Positions 20,998 through 33,378 of a DNA stretch of 64,000 nucleotides are shown here, piece after piece. The stretch spans positions 6,215,001 to 6,279,000 of the forward strand of contig WHVY01000002.1 in assembly GCA_022266195.1 (NCBI GenBank). The letters run 5' to 3'. Under the pieces are notes generated by a model. It had not been told where the DNA came from. It did not search any database and was given only the letters and a program-made list of their open reading frames with translations. The stretch's first letter is position 1. Each line of letters starts with the position of its first letter. The position numbers and the translations under genes are program-made. This DNA is from Tetranychus cinnabarinus (taxonomy: Eukaryota; Arthropoda; Arachnida; Trombidiformes; Tetranychidae).

Positions 20998-23047
20998 ATG
21001 GTAGAGGAACGTTGGAACCATCATAACGGATTAGATGAACCTCCTCCAAATCCACTTACAAATGGAATCAAGCCACTTCCAATCTCTCAAATAAGAATTC
21101 CAAAAATTGTAAGACCTGGACCCTCATCTGACTTCAATCCCCCTTCCCGTGATCAGGATATGGCTGATCGTGAACAGCTGAGGAATCAACTAACATCTTT
21201 ACAAGCTCTTCTTGAAAAAACTTCCAAGAAAGGTGGTGATCTAATTCGTAGTTTTCGCGGAAGAGATGTGAATCAATGTCCACAGTATGCTGAAAATTTG
21301 AAGCTACAGCAAGATGTTGAAAAAAGGATCGAAGAAGTTAAAGGAAAACTCTTCGAGGTATCAAGAAGATTAGGAGCGAACAAAGAAGAGGAGAAAAAAG
21401 AAGAGAAAAAAGAGAAAAAAGTAGAAACAATCGATGTTTCAATTCCAAAACCTTTCATTGGTGCTCCTATAATTGATGATGATGAGGATATTAGCTTTAA
21501 AGTATTCAATGATCCTGGCTGCCATTGGTGTAAACAGTGTGATATATTTGTCAGTGATCTTGGTTCATACTTGCAACATCTGCAAAGTGATAAACACTGG
21601 AAAGCTTGTGAAACAAAGGAAGAACCATGGAGAAAAAGTCAAATCAAACCTAAAATCGAGCTCGATATTAAAAAGATACCAGTTGAGATCAAAGGTACTC
21701 ACACACTCATGCCTGTTCGGGGATATTTTTGCCAAGTTTGTGGCGTTCTTTTAGGAAGCCAAGGCCATGCGGAAGATCATTTAAAAACAAACAAACACAA
21801 TCGATGTTTTAATGTGAGTATAACTCATTTTCAAACTATTTGCGTTTCTAATTTGCTTTTTTTTCTTTCAGCGTCATGTATTAATGAATGGTACAATAGA
21901 GCTTAATTACTCTGTAAGCAAGAGTCGCTCTCTTTCTAAAATGCAAAAATTAGATGCTAAACGTCAACGCGAACAAGAAGAAAAAGAGGAAAGAGAAAAA
22001 GAATCGAAAAAACGAGCCATTGAAGCTGAAATCAAAAAGAGGATGGCCGAAGAGAAAGATAAAGAGAACAGGTCAAAAAAGAATAGAGAATCTTCCGAAA
22101 AAGAGTCCAAAACTTCCAGAGAAGACGACCGAGATAGAAAAGTTGTAAGAGACAGAGAGAGGGATAGGGAGAGAAGTAGAGAGAAAGATAGAGATAGAGA
22201 TAGAGAGAGGGAAAGAGATAGAGATAGAGATAGAGAAAAAGATAGAGATAGAGAGAAAACAAAGAATTCTTTACATAAGTCGAGTAGCCACAGTAGAGAT
22301 AAGATTAGAGAAAGAGTGAAAGAGAAAGAAAGAGAAAGAGAGAGGGAAAGAGATGCACTTAAAAACAAATCGAAGCGTCACGATGATTCCAAAAAAACTG
22401 AAAAACCAAATAAAAGCTCAACAACGATCATAGAACCTGTGGATGAAAATGTCTTTGGTCCTCATTTTCCGTTCCGTGACAGAAAGTTGGCAATGAAACC
22501 AATTGTTCATATCCCTAAAGATGAATGGCAGCTGTGCTGGAAAAAACATATGAAACTTATGATGAAGGGCAAGCTTCCTACTTTTTCTGCAAAATCAGAG
22601 CAAGAATCTGTGCAAAAATCGGAACCTGAAGAAATTCAGAAACCACCTTCACCTCCTACTCCTTCTCCACAGCCACAATTTTCTACTGAGGCGGATATGG
22701 AAGCTGTCGACTCAAGCATTGGTGATTTAGTTTTATCGATAAATTATGACAAAGATTTATCCGATAATGAATTCGATAAAGATAATGATATAAATTTGAA
22801 CAGTACTGTAAGTCTTGCCAACGATATGTTTACAGTAGAGTTCGATGATGAAAGTGAGAGAGCTGACAAAATGAGAGAAGAATCAGATTTCGTTGTGTCA
22901 CAAGATAACGATTTCCCTAGATTTGAGCCCTTAGTCATGAACACTGGTGAAGAAGATGAACCTTTTTCCAGTTCTGTGACAGACACGCCAATGTTATCCC
23001 CTCCAATGTGGGTTCAACCTATGTCACTTCATGATCTAGCAGAATAA
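20998..23047 (+). CDS. ZNF318-like matrin-type zinc finger protein
   Basis: Two exons, 20998-21813 and 21872-23047 (58-base intron, phase 0), coding 663 aa. The N-terminal third has a coiled-coil-like Lys/Glu-rich part. Two widely spaced U1-like/matrin-type C2H2 fingers follow: DPGCHWCKQCDIFVSDL...H..DKH (about residues 173-200) and GYFCQVCGVLLGSQGHAEDH...KH (about 240-265). Arrangement and wording (DPGxHWCKxC; GYxCQxC) match the finger pair of vertebrate ZNF318. The second exon opens with Arg/Glu-rich sequence and a long RD/RE/RS-type repeat (about residues 350-435), typical of nuclear RNA-processing or transcription factors, then an acidic C-terminus ending in PMWVQPMSLHDLAE. Nuclear role is inferred. 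A poly(A) signal is at 23147. Confidence 0.8.
22125..22355 (+). repeat. Low-complexity GAGAGA/AGATAG tract coding the RD/RE repeat
   Basis: Near-tandem hexamers (AGAGAT/AGAGAG) inside the ZNF318-like exon encode alternating Arg-Asp and Arg-Glu. Length is likely to vary between individuals. Confidence 0.7.
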
Positions 23048-23146
23048 TACCTAAATTACCTCACACAAACGCGTCGATACATTTTTTCTCGAATGATTAA
23101 ATATTACTCCTTTAATTGTAAAGCCCTTTCCACTAATCATTCAGCA

Positions 23147-23167
23147 AATAAAATCATTTCATTTATT
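23147..23167. terminator. Opposed polyadenylation signals of ZNF318-like and MIOS
   Basis: Plus-strand AATAAA at 23147-23152 lies 100 bases after the ZNF318-like stop. Minus-strand AATAAA at 23162-23167 begins only a few bases after the MIOS stop at 23170. The two 3' ends must therefore overlap. Confidence 0.6.
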
Positions 23168-23169
23168 TA

Positions 23170-24804
23170 TCAACTTTGAAAATTTTCTATTGTATCAAGA
23201 GATATACATCGACAAGGACAGCCACTGACAGGGCATTCCGATTGCTCCATGAACCAGTCCATCATATGTTTAGCATGACCACCGTGACGGCAAGTTTGAC
23301 ACCAAGAAAACCAACTATTTAATGGTTTAATTTTTTTCTTTGGATCATTAGAAGTATTGGAATAATCTGATCTTGTTGAAAATCTAGTAGGAGTTCCGAA
23401 TTGTGTCAAGCAAATACAACATCTTGGTAATGGTTTCCGACAATTTGGACAACTTTGTATTCGAGCTTTATGAACTGCAGAAGACACCTTGGTTAATGAA
23501 TGGAGATGATCCATACTGTTTCTCAGCTGATTATTGATACTAGCTCCAGTTCCCGATCCACTGCTTCCAATTGTTCTAGCATTACTAGCGGTGGGTAAAG
23601 TATGAATTGTGGAAACACTTTTACCGCAATAGTTACAACTAACAAACATTTGAGGACCTGGAACTTGCTCATAGTCTAACCTTTTGAACCATTCATTATC
23701 GAACAAAGCTCTTTTATGCCAGAGTCTCCAACAATCAAGAATATTACGATAATTTTCTACCCATAATTGTACTCGAGGATCTTTATGATGGTGACTAGGT
23801 AGTGAATGTAGGGCCACAAAGGAAACTGTTTGAACATCACTTGTTGCTTCAACATAATGATTGAGTAGATCTAATCCTTCAGAAGTGATTCCAGTCATTA
23901 ATAGACCATCAATATCACCATTTTCCACCAACAAGGCTGTGTATGCATCTAAATGATATTGTAATTGTGCATCAGGTAAAAAAGTAACCGCAAAGGCAAC
24001 ACGGTCAGATAATTCGAGAGATTGGTCGTAAACAATTTCTTCGTATGTTTCAGTTTCTGAGGTTAAAAAACTGAAAATTGCTCTTAAATATGGATGATTC
24101 AGTTCAGATCGAAATGCTGAACACATTTCTCTCCATAGCGAATTTTTCTCTCCAGTATAACCAGATAAGGCCATAGCTACCGTGGACAAAGTAGGATCAC
24201 CGCCATTCTCTGTTGGAGCTGATGAACCCGATATTAAACAATCAATCGCTTTCCTCATTTTTAAATTAAACACCGAGATTGCAGCAGCTCTAGTATATTG
24301 TGCTTTAGATTTGAGATTATCAATAAGAGCGTCTAGTTTTTCACCCCAACCACAAAGGTAAAGAGCGTGACTTCGCTCATCACTTTTGTATACGGGTATT
24401 TTTGTGTTAGAAGGTAGGTCAGTCCATTGCGCATAGTTAAGGTCACTCTTTTTCAACATTAAACTGGAATCATCAACACTAGATGGACCAAAAAGGATCT
24501 GTTTAACACCAATAAGTTTATCATTTTTATCCGAAGTCGACATCTTTGAAGACATTTCTTTAGCAGATTCTATCCAAGTCCATAGAGATCGAAGTTTGGG
24601 ATCATCAGGAACATATGATTCATTAAGGCCATAATCTTGAGAGGCTCTTTCCCTCATTTTTACGGAGACATCTTCAATTGATTTATAGTAATCATCTCTG
24701 TAATCAATACATTGTAAAAGTTCTCTACCATTGGTCCAGATAATCTCAGACGCTGGTGACCAATTGAGAGTAACTCGACCGAAGCCTTTAGATTCTGTAT
24801 CCAT
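23170..24804 (-). CDS. MIOS: MIOS (GATOR2 subunit), lacking the N-terminal beta-propeller
   Basis: 544 aa, single exon. MIOS (missing oocyte) is a subunit of GATOR2, which counteracts GATOR1 and so promotes amino-acid activation of mTORC1 at lysosomes. The protein matches the part of human MIOS (875 aa) from about residue 385 on: VTLNWSPASEIIWTNGRELL, then alpha-solenoid (LCGW, MALSGYTGEKNSLWREMC, LTSETETYEEIVY, GLLMTGITSEGLDLL, VENYRNILDCWRLWHKRALFD) and the C-terminal zinc/RING-like domain (CNYCGKS, CPNCRKPLPRCCICL, WCQTCRHGGHAKHM, CPVSGCPCRC). The WD40 propeller that should precede it is not found in the 398 bases before TBCK. Either the gene is truly shortened or the N-terminal part has been lost or misplaced. 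Confidence 0.9.
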   Translation of the reverse strand: MDTESKGFGRVTLNWSPASEIIWTNGRELLQCIDYRDDYYKSIEDVSVKMRERASQDYGLNESYVPDDPKLRSLWTWIESAKEMSSKMSTSDKNDKLIGVKQILFGPSSVDDSSLMLKKSDLNYAQWTDLPSNTKIPVYKSDERSHALYLCGWGEKLDALIDNLKSKAQYTRAAAISVFNLKMRKAIDCLISGSSAPTENGGDPTLSTVAMALSGYTGEKNSLWREMCSAFRSELNHPYLRAIFSFLTSETETYEEIVYDQSLELSDRVAFAVTFLPDAQLQYHLDAYTALLVENGDIDGLLMTGITSEGLDLLNHYVEATSDVQTVSFVALHSLPSHHHKDPRVQLWVENYRNILDCWRLWHKRALFDNEWFKRLDYEQVPGPQMFVSCNYCGKSVSTIHTLPTASNARTIGSSGSGTGASINNQLRNSMDHLHSLTKVSSAVHKARIQSCPNCRKPLPRCCICLTQFGTPTRFSTRSDYSNTSNDPKKKIKPLNSWFSWCQTCRHGGHAKHMMDWFMEQSECPVSGCPCRCISLDTIENFQS

Positions 24805-25202
24805 AACCGAATCTCTTTGTTTACAGTAAAATTATCAAAACAGAAGTAAACATTTGTTTATGATAGAAGAGTTAGCATTGTGTTTCACTAAAAATAATAC
24901 AACAAATGCAAGTTAAAAAGATATGAAAGAGATGATACTAGATGTAATTACAATTTTTCGTAGATAATTAAACTTGACATATATTATAATTGAATAATTT
25001 GTTTATTTTAAGATGTTTCATATTAAAGTAGATTTATTTTTCTATTGACACCAGTTTGTTTTGTTATAGTAACCGACAACAAAGTGCATTACGATAAAGC
25101 TGAGAGTCTCTCTGGTTACTGTAACCGGTAACCGTGAATTTACCTCCTCCATTTATTAACAAGTTTACCTTTGCTGTTTATTTATTTTGATTTTTTATAT
25201 TT
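24805..25202. promoter_or_regulatory. Shared MIOS/TBCK upstream region
   Basis: 398 bases separate the two divergent ATGs, so a bidirectional promoter is likely. It contains GTAACC (25069), GGTTACT directly followed by GTAACC and GGTAACC (25114-25133). Similar words occur about 300 bases before LPCAT3. Confidence 0.5.
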
Positions 25203-27728
25203 ATGAAGATCATGGCTGAAACAACCGAAGTAGTTAATAAATATAATGTTAGATATGAGTTTGGTAAAATAACTTTGAAAGCAGGTCATAATTCACCAGA
25301 TGATTGTGGCTCAAATGGTCTTCCTACTACTCCTAATTCAATTTCGATTATTGGCAATTTTAAAGCAATTGTGGATCATATAAGCCATCCCAATTTAGTT
25401 CAATACGTTGATTGTTATCGTAGCAAAAATGGTAAGTTCATCTTTATCTGCGAAAGTTTGCTTCTTCTACTTCAAAATATATTGTTATTTTTCTATGATA
25501 TAAATTAATGACTCATCTTACGTTTTTACAGAAAAGGTCTGCCTTGTATTTGAGTATTACCAAAAGCAATTTGTCAACGAAGATATTGATATTATTGTCA
25601 AGAATCTTCTGACTGGTCTCAACTATCTACATTCATGTTTAAACATAGTCCATGGCAATATTACTCCTGATTCAATCGTTTATAATGGCAGCAATTATAA
25701 ATGGATACATTGGCCTTTAAATGTGATTACTGAATATGGAAGATTTCTCGATAGCTCTGCTTTATTGCCTGAGAATTTGAGTTTTGTTGCTCCTGAACGT
25801 GCTATTAATCTGAAAAGTAAACCATGTAAGAGGTCAGATATATGGTCATTCGGATTGGTTCTCCTTTGCTACCTTTATCCTCAAATAAAACTACCTCGCA
25901 ATCCAGTTACACTTGCTGCATGTAAAACAGTTGATGAAGTATTAAAGCGACTAAATGTTACGGAGTTATCTGGAAAATATCAAGAAGTGATAACCCAATG
26001 TTTAAATCCTAAAGTGAACTCAAGGCCGACTGTGAAACAATTAATGAAATTACTTGATATCGATTCAACCATCCCTGAGAACTACCCACTAGATAAATTG
26101 ATAAAATATAATAAGATATCAGAGTATTGTAAAGATGAATGCCCATTGACTATCCGTGAAGCATATCATTTTTGGTGTTTATCTTCAACTGCAAATAGAG
26201 ACAAGGAATGTGATGAAAAACAAGATCCACCCATCATGCGTTTACCTTCTCTAGTTATTTTAGAAAATCAACAAAGTTCCAACTCATACTCTACCAATTC
26301 TGCATCATCTGGAGTATCATTTGTCCCTCATTACATTGAAGTTTTACCCATGGACAATCTAAAAAAGCGTCTCAGTGAACTAGATCCAACTATTTTGTTT
26401 CCATTAATATCAACTAGATTCAAGAAAGAAAAAAAACTTGAGGCTGACCCAGCTCTTCCTATCATTATTCGAGAAAACGATTTCATGTATCAAGTTGAAA
26501 GAGTTCTACTATTCAGGAGATTGTGTAATGAAAGTCCTTTCTTGAGAGATGATCTTTTAAAGGCATCAACTATCGACATACCTCCCATGTATCGAGCTCA
26601 GGCCTGGGCTGTGATACTAGAGGTTAATTGGAATGATTTACTAATTTATGACAAGATTGACAAGCTAACACCAACTAGCACTGATCGACAAATCAGTGTT
26701 GATATTCCAAGATGTCACCAATACAATGATCTCTTAGCATCACCAAAGGGCCATAAAAAATTTTCAAGAATACTTAAAGCTTGGTTAAGGCATAATGAGC
26801 CTAATTATGTATATTGGCAAGGGCTTGATTCGTTATCGGCTCCTTTTGTTTTGCTCAATTTTCATGATGAAGCAATGGCTTTTGCATCTTTCAACGCTTT
26901 TATACACAAATATTTAAGAGGATTTTTTGCTAAAGACAACTCTGAAACTATTCAAGAATATTTGGCTTTATTTTCGCATCTTATTGCCTTTCACGATGTC
27001 GATCTTTTTAATCATCTTTATCACCTTAACTTTACTCCAGAACTCTATTGTATTCCTTGGTTTTTAACCATGTTTACTCATGTACTACCGTTACATAAAA
27101 TATTCCATGTTTGGGATACTCTTCTGCTTGGTGATGAGTCTTTTCCCTTATCCATTGGTTTGTCAATATTGAACCAGTTAAGAAACCAGCTACTTGGTTA
27201 CACCTTTAATGACTGTATACTCATTTCAAGTGATTTACCTGAGATTAATATTGATCAATGCGTCCAAGACGCAATAAAATTTGTTAAAAAAACTCCACCA
27301 AGTGCTACAAAAAGAGGTTTGGTACGTTTAAAGTTAACGTTTTATTTCGATCCGCTATTAACAATATTTTTTTTATTGTTTCTGAAATTTAGTTTCCAAT
27401 CAACGAATTAGTAAGTGAGATTTGTCCTCGTATAACTATGGATGATTTACTCGATGCCTGGGAAAACGACGAGAGAATAGTCATTGTTGATCGACGCTCA
27501 GAGGATGATGTTAACCAATTTGGTCTGATCAAAGACGCTATTAGAGAATATGATATCAGTATAATCAAAAGTCATTTGAAAGAAAATTACTATTTATTAG
27601 CGGTTATCAACGATCTTCCTCTTGCAGCGCAGCTTGTTTTAGAATCGGTTGGACGGACTGTTAGTTTAATACACGATCATAAACTACCAAAGCAGCTAAA
27701 AATTTCGTCTAATGGATTATCTAATTAA
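25203..27728 (+). CDS. TBCK: TBCK: pseudokinase, TBC (Rab-GAP) and rhodanese-like domains
   Basis: Exons 25203-25431, 25532-27321 and 27393-27728 give 784 aa. TBCK is part of the FERRY mRNA-transport complex on early endosomes and supports mTOR signalling. The N-terminal kinase-like domain starts with the family motif DDCGSNGLPTTPNSISIIG; the catalytic loop is HGNI where kinases have HRD, and no DFG is present (IHWPLNV), so it is a pseudokinase. The TBC domain, about residues 428-650, keeps the arginine finger (IPRCHQY, about Arg470) and glutamine finger (YWQGLD, about Gln506). The last exon begins FPINELVSEICPRITMDDLLD and holds a short, divergent rhodanese-like domain without the active-site Cys loop. 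A retained second-intron reading is open for 30 codons after 27321. Confidence 0.92.
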
Positions 27729-29001
27729 TTATGATTACTCAAGATTCACTCTGATCATTCAGTTGTTGCTTGGATAAATATCAACTTGAGGGATGAAATT
27801 TGAATAACAATCACTAGTTCATTGATGCTCATTGTTAATTATTTACTGACGCACTAATTACGTCTATAATTTTTTTTGTTCTTGAATTACCTATTGGATC
27901 ATTCTACAGATCCTATCAATCAATTCTTATGATTATTTTTCTCTAAAACTCTTTTATTACTCCTGCTGGTCACACGAATATATTTTTCTAAATATCTGAA
28001 GATTTTTGCAAATCTTGAATCAACATTTGATTTTGAAATTATCTCAATTCAATCGTGCAATAAATTTAGTAATTTATTAGTTGTATACTTGATCAACTTT
28101 TAATCATTCCTTTTCACTGTATTCAAATCAATTCATACTGATATTAAATGATTTTTCTTGTTGGCTTCATAATTTCAACTTACAAATGTATCAAATAATA
28201 ATAGAATAATTTCCTAAATAATTTTTCGGTTTAATGTTGATTCCATTTTGTTTACATCAGCAATTTTTTGAATGTTCAGGTGTAAATATGTGATTAATTC
28301 AATGAATTTAAACACCGACACTCTTAAAACTGGCGCTTAGCGGTGTTTTAGATATTTGTTATGGATTTTGTATGCTTCGTCATACAGTCAATCCTCTAAT
28401 ATTATTGCTGATCGGGTATCCAATTTAATAGAGGACACTACTGATTGACAGCTAATTGTCACACTTTAAATCATGAAATAGTTACTGTTGAGTATAAATT
28501 TGATAGGCGCAGCTTTGAATCATCAATAGATGGCGTCATTTTGTTCAATTATGGGGATGTGAGAAAGATAGAGTAAGAAATGACTGAATGTACAAGTAAT
28601 GTTTAGTAAATTGAAATATTGACAATAAAAACTTATTTGATTTCTAAGGGTTGTATTGAGTGCAATTTGGAATTCTGTGAATCAATGAGTCAAAAATATT
28701 ATTACTGATAATATTGTTTCCTTTGGTTTTGTTCCTTTCCTTTATTTATTTAGCCTGTGTTCATAAAATTCACTGTGACCGCTGTGTTTACAAAGTTACT
28801 GGCTTATGTTTCAATATTTCATCTGGTCTAAGGACCTTATATTCTGAAAATCATCCTTCATTTACTTCCAAATTGATGTGAATACCGAAAAATTTTTTCA
28901 TTTTTTCTCAACCTCTCTATCTGTTCCCTTACCCTTTCTTCTTCTTTCTTGCTTTCCATGGGCCAAGTGCTAAGATTACCATTCAATGGCAAACTATTAA
29001 A
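27729..29001. other. Intergenic, 1.27 kb
   Basis: AT-rich 3' flank of TBCK, with an AATAAA near 28056, then the upstream region of BIG. AGATGGCGTC occurs at 28528-28537, 465 bases before the BIG ATG. No gene seen. Confidence 0.45.
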
Positions 29002-32000
29002 ATGTCTCTTACCGTTAGACCTCCAACTACGTGCAAGATGTTCATAATTAAAACATTGGAGAAAATTTTGGCCGACAGAGAGATCAGAAAGTCGGCCAAT
29101 GTTCACATTAAAAAGGCTTGTGAAACAGCTCTTGATGAGATCAAGAAAAAAATGGGACCTGATGTTGTAAATAATCAAAGCTCTGGAAATTTTTCAACAG
29201 CCTTGCCCTTACCTAAGGACCAGGAAAATAGCATCAACATAGATGCCGAAAAATATTTTCATCCTCTAGAGCTTAGTTGTGGATCAAAATCATCTAGAAT
29301 TGTGATTATTGCTTTAGACTGTATCCAAAAGTTGATTGCATATGGTCACATAACCGGTAATACCCAAGATCCCCGTAATCCAGAAAAACTGCTGATTGAT
29401 GTTATTGTTGATACTATATGTTCATGTTTTCATGGACCAAGTACCGATGAAGGAGTCCAATTGCAGATTATTAAAGCCCTATTAACCGTTGTTTCTTCCC
29501 AATATTGTCAAGTTCATGAGGGAAGTGTTTTATTGGCAGTTAAAACTTGTTATAATATATACATAGGAAGCAAAAATTTAATTAACCAGACCACTGCAAA
29601 GGCAACTCTAACTCAAATGTTGAATGTAATCTTTCGTAGGATGGAAGAATGTGCAAATATTGAAGGTAATGTCTATTTAATTGAATTTAATGGCTTCTGG
29701 CAAATAGTATCTTTCAATTAATTTTTCTTTCTCGTTTCAGATAATTTATCAAATTCCGATTTTCAAGAAAATATCGACACAGAGATTGAATCAGCTGTTG
29801 TGTCTATTGTTAATGACATGGTAGATTATGTTGTTTCTAGTGAAGAGAGACACGATTTAAAACCGGAAAGAAGTAGTGGAAGTTTTAATTCATCATCATC
29901 ATCTAATCATATAGCCTCAAATCACTTAAATCACCGGATACCTTCATCTGATAGCCTTGAAGCCTCCGATACAACCTCTTTAGCTAATAGTGAAGGAGGA
30001 GCTGGTCTAAAGTTTACTCATGTAACTCAAAAAGATGCATATTTAGTTTTTCGCTCTCTTTGTAAGCTTAGTATGAAAGTACTTCCTGAAGGACACCTGG
30101 ACCCAAAGTCTCATGAACTTCGTTCCAAGATACTTTCCCTCCAACTAATTCTATCTATTTTGCAAAATCCTGGACCAGTGTTCCAATCTAGTGACTTATT
30201 TGCCATTGCCATAAAACAATACTTGTGTGTCGCACTCTCCAAGAATGGCGTATCTAATGTGCCTGAGGTTTTTGAGTTATCATTGGCTATTTTTTCTGTT
30301 CTCCTCAAAAATTTCAAGACGCATCTAAAAATGCAGATTGAAGTATTCTTCAAAGAAATATTTTTAAATATCTTGGAAACACCAACCAGTAGCTTCGAAC
30401 ATAAATGGATGGTCATTCAAGTTTTAACTAAAATATGTGCTGATGCACAAAGTGTTGTTGATATTTATGTTAATTATGATTGTAACCTCTCCTCTGCGAA
30501 CATCTTTGAACGATTAGTCAACGATTTGTCCAGGATTGCTCAAGGTAGAGGACAATTACTTGATATGGCTTTAGTTACAGCGAACCAAGAACGAAGTATG
30601 AGGATCAAAGGTCTGGAATGTTTAGTCTCTATTCTCAAGTGCATGGCTGAGTGGAGTAAAGATCTTTACATTAACCCTCATCAAATGGCTAACTTGAATC
30701 AAAATCAACCCAAAGAAAACGGCGATGATAATGGAATCCATACTACATCAGATGATTATGACAATCCAGAAAAAATTGAAGTCGTCAAAAACCAAAAGAA
30801 AATTATTGAACAAGGAATCGATCTTTTCAACTGGAAACCTAAGCGGGGTCTTTCATTCCTCCAAGAACATGGCTATCTTGGCGAGACTGCATGGGATATA
30901 GCTGAATTTTTCCATTCTAACGATAGACTGGATAAAACATTGATTGGTGAATATCTTGGTGATAATGATCCTAACAATAAAGAAGTCATGTACGCATATG
31001 TTGATCAGATGGACTTTAGCAATCGTGATATTGTATCAGCTTTAAGGCTATTTTTAGAAGGTTTTAGATTACCCGGAGAAGCTCAAAAAATCGATAGATT
31101 GATGGAAAAGTTTGCATCAAGATACTGTGAATGTAATCCAAATGATACCCTGTTTGCTAGCGCTGATACAGCTTATGTTCTGGCCTATTCAATAATAATT
31201 TTAACTACTGATCTTCACAGTTCTCAAGTTAAAAATAAAATGACCAAAGAACAATACATTAGAATGAATCGAGGTATCAATGATAGCAAGGATCTACCTG
31301 AAGAATATCTATCTCAAATTTATGATGAAATAGCTGAAAGTGAAATCAAAATGAAAGGTGATCATGGAATGAAATGGAAACTAAATAAAGATGTAACTAA
31401 TTTGAAAAAGCGACGATTATTGTACAACATGGAGATTGAACAGATGGCTAAAACTGCCCGAGTGTTAATGGAAAGTGTTGCCCATGTTGAAGCACCTTTT
31501 ACATCAGCAAAGCATCTTGAACATGTTCGACCTATGTTTGAAATAGCATGGACTCCCTTTTTAGCCACTTTCAGTGTTGGTCTTCAAGATTGTGATGATG
31601 ACATGGAAATAGCCTCTCTGTGCCTTGAAGGTATCCGTTGTGCCATCAGAATCGCCTGTATTTTTCATATGGATCTTGCAAGAGAAGCTTATGTGCAAGC
31701 CCTTGCTCAATTTAGTTTATTAACAACAACGTCCAGTCACACTGAAATGAAAACTAAAAACATTGACACAATCAAAACATTGATAGCAGTAGCTCACACC
31801 GATGGCAACTATTTGGGTCAATCTTGGCTTGAAATTCTTAGATGTATCTCTCAACTTGAACTAGCTCAACTTATTGGCACCGGTGTTAAACCTTCTCTTT
31901 TAAACACATCCAATACATCATTTCCTAATGTAAGCATATCCAGATTTGAAGGAATTTCAATCTTCTCCAGTGACTCTGCGTCACGAACCAACACTACATT

Positions 32001-33378
32001 CCATAAAAAAGATGACCAGCTTTTAAATGAAACAAGTTCACAAAGCGTTGTAGTTGCGGTGGACAGAATTTTCACAGGTATTTCATTGAAATCAAATATC
32101 AAATAAACCAAGAAATATATTAATCTTTTTTTTTTGTTTTTGATTTTCATCTTAGGCTCTACAAGACTTGATGGAGATGCAATTGTTCACTTTGTGGATG
32201 CTCTATGTAAAGTCTCTTTGGAAGAGTTATCATCGAGTTCTCACCCAAGAATGTTCAGTCTTCAAAAACTAGTGGAAATATCTTATTATAACATGGGTAG
32301 AATTAGGCTTCAATGGTCCAGGATATGGGAAAAATTAGGTATTCATTTCAATAAAGTCGGCTGCTCTGGCAATGAGGCGGTTGCTTCTTTTGCCCTTGAC
32401 TCTCTTCGTCAATTATCAATGAAATTTATTGAAAAAGGAGAGTTCGCCAATTTCCGGTTTCAAAAAGATTTCCTTCGTCCATTTGAACATATTATGGAAC
32501 ATAATGAAAGTCCTGACGTAAGATATTTGGTTGTGGCTTGTATCGGACAAATGGTTACCTCGCAAGCTAAAAACATTAAATCTGGATGGAAAAATATCTT
32601 CAGCATTTTCAGTTTGGCAGCAAAAGAGGCAAATCAATCGATTGTTGAATTATCTTTTCGAAAGACTTCTGAAATTATTAACGTTCACTATGAAAATTAT
32701 TTCCATCTTATGATTGACTCATTCCAAGATGCAGTTAAGTGCCTTTCCGAGTTTGCCTGTAATCAAAATTTTCCTGATACCGGTATCGAAGCAATCAGTA
32801 TGATAAGAACTTGTGCAAAATATATCGCTGATCAACCCAATAGATTTTTAGATGTTGTCTTAGATCAGGCTAATCAAGTGAATTCAGATGTTCCCTCTGA
32901 CATAGTTGGTGAAATTGACAAAATATGGAACCGAGGCTGGTCTCCTCTGCTCTTTGGTCTCGAACGTCTTGTATCTGAATGTAAACTGGATGTGCGTACC
33001 CGTGCTTTAACTGTTATGTTTGAAATTATCAAATCATATGGAGATAGTTTTCAAAAGCATTGGTGGAACTATTTATTTGAAATAATTTTCAAGATCATTG
33101 ATCAAATGAAAAGACCTGAAAGTAGTGCAGAAAAAATTGAATGGATGACAACAACTGGTAACATCGCTCTCATCTCAGTTATCAACGTTTTCACTCAGTA
33201 TTATTCTGTTCTTGGAACATCTCTTCTTTATGATTTATATGAAAGATTATTATGGTGTATGACAGAAGGTAATAAGGAACTTGCAAAATCTGCAACCGAT
33301 TGTATGGAAAATTTGGTCATCTCATGTGGAATGCAATTTGATAATGAGACTCTGACCATGACTTTTCAATGTGATTAA
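29002..33378 (+). CDS. ARFGEF: BIG-type ARF guanine nucleotide exchange factor, C-terminally short
   Basis: Exons 29002-29665, 29741-32077 and 32156-33378 give 1407 aa. BIG1/BIG2 (Drosophila Sec71) load GTP onto ARF1-class GTPases at the trans-Golgi and recycling endosomes. Order: DCB domain (KTLEKILADREIRKSANVHIKKAC; KLIAYGHITGN; NLINQTTAKATLTQMLNVIF), HUS domain with the HUS box YVNYDCNL (about 465-472), Sec7 domain about 566-756 with the glutamic finger Glu668 in FRLPGEAQK and the LTTDLHSSQVK helix, then HDS1-3 (FTGSTRLDGDAIVHF, MGRIRLQWSRIWE, NRGWSPLLFGL). It stops in LVISCGMQFDNETLTMTFQCD, where human BIG2 (1785 aa) continues for about 350 residues. AATAAA is at 33416. Catalytic part is complete. 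Confidence 0.93.

Noticed and set aside
21964..22368. Leu/Ser-rich minus-strand frames across the ZNF318-like RD/RE repeat
   Set aside because: Antisense of a purine-rich repeat; composition artefact.
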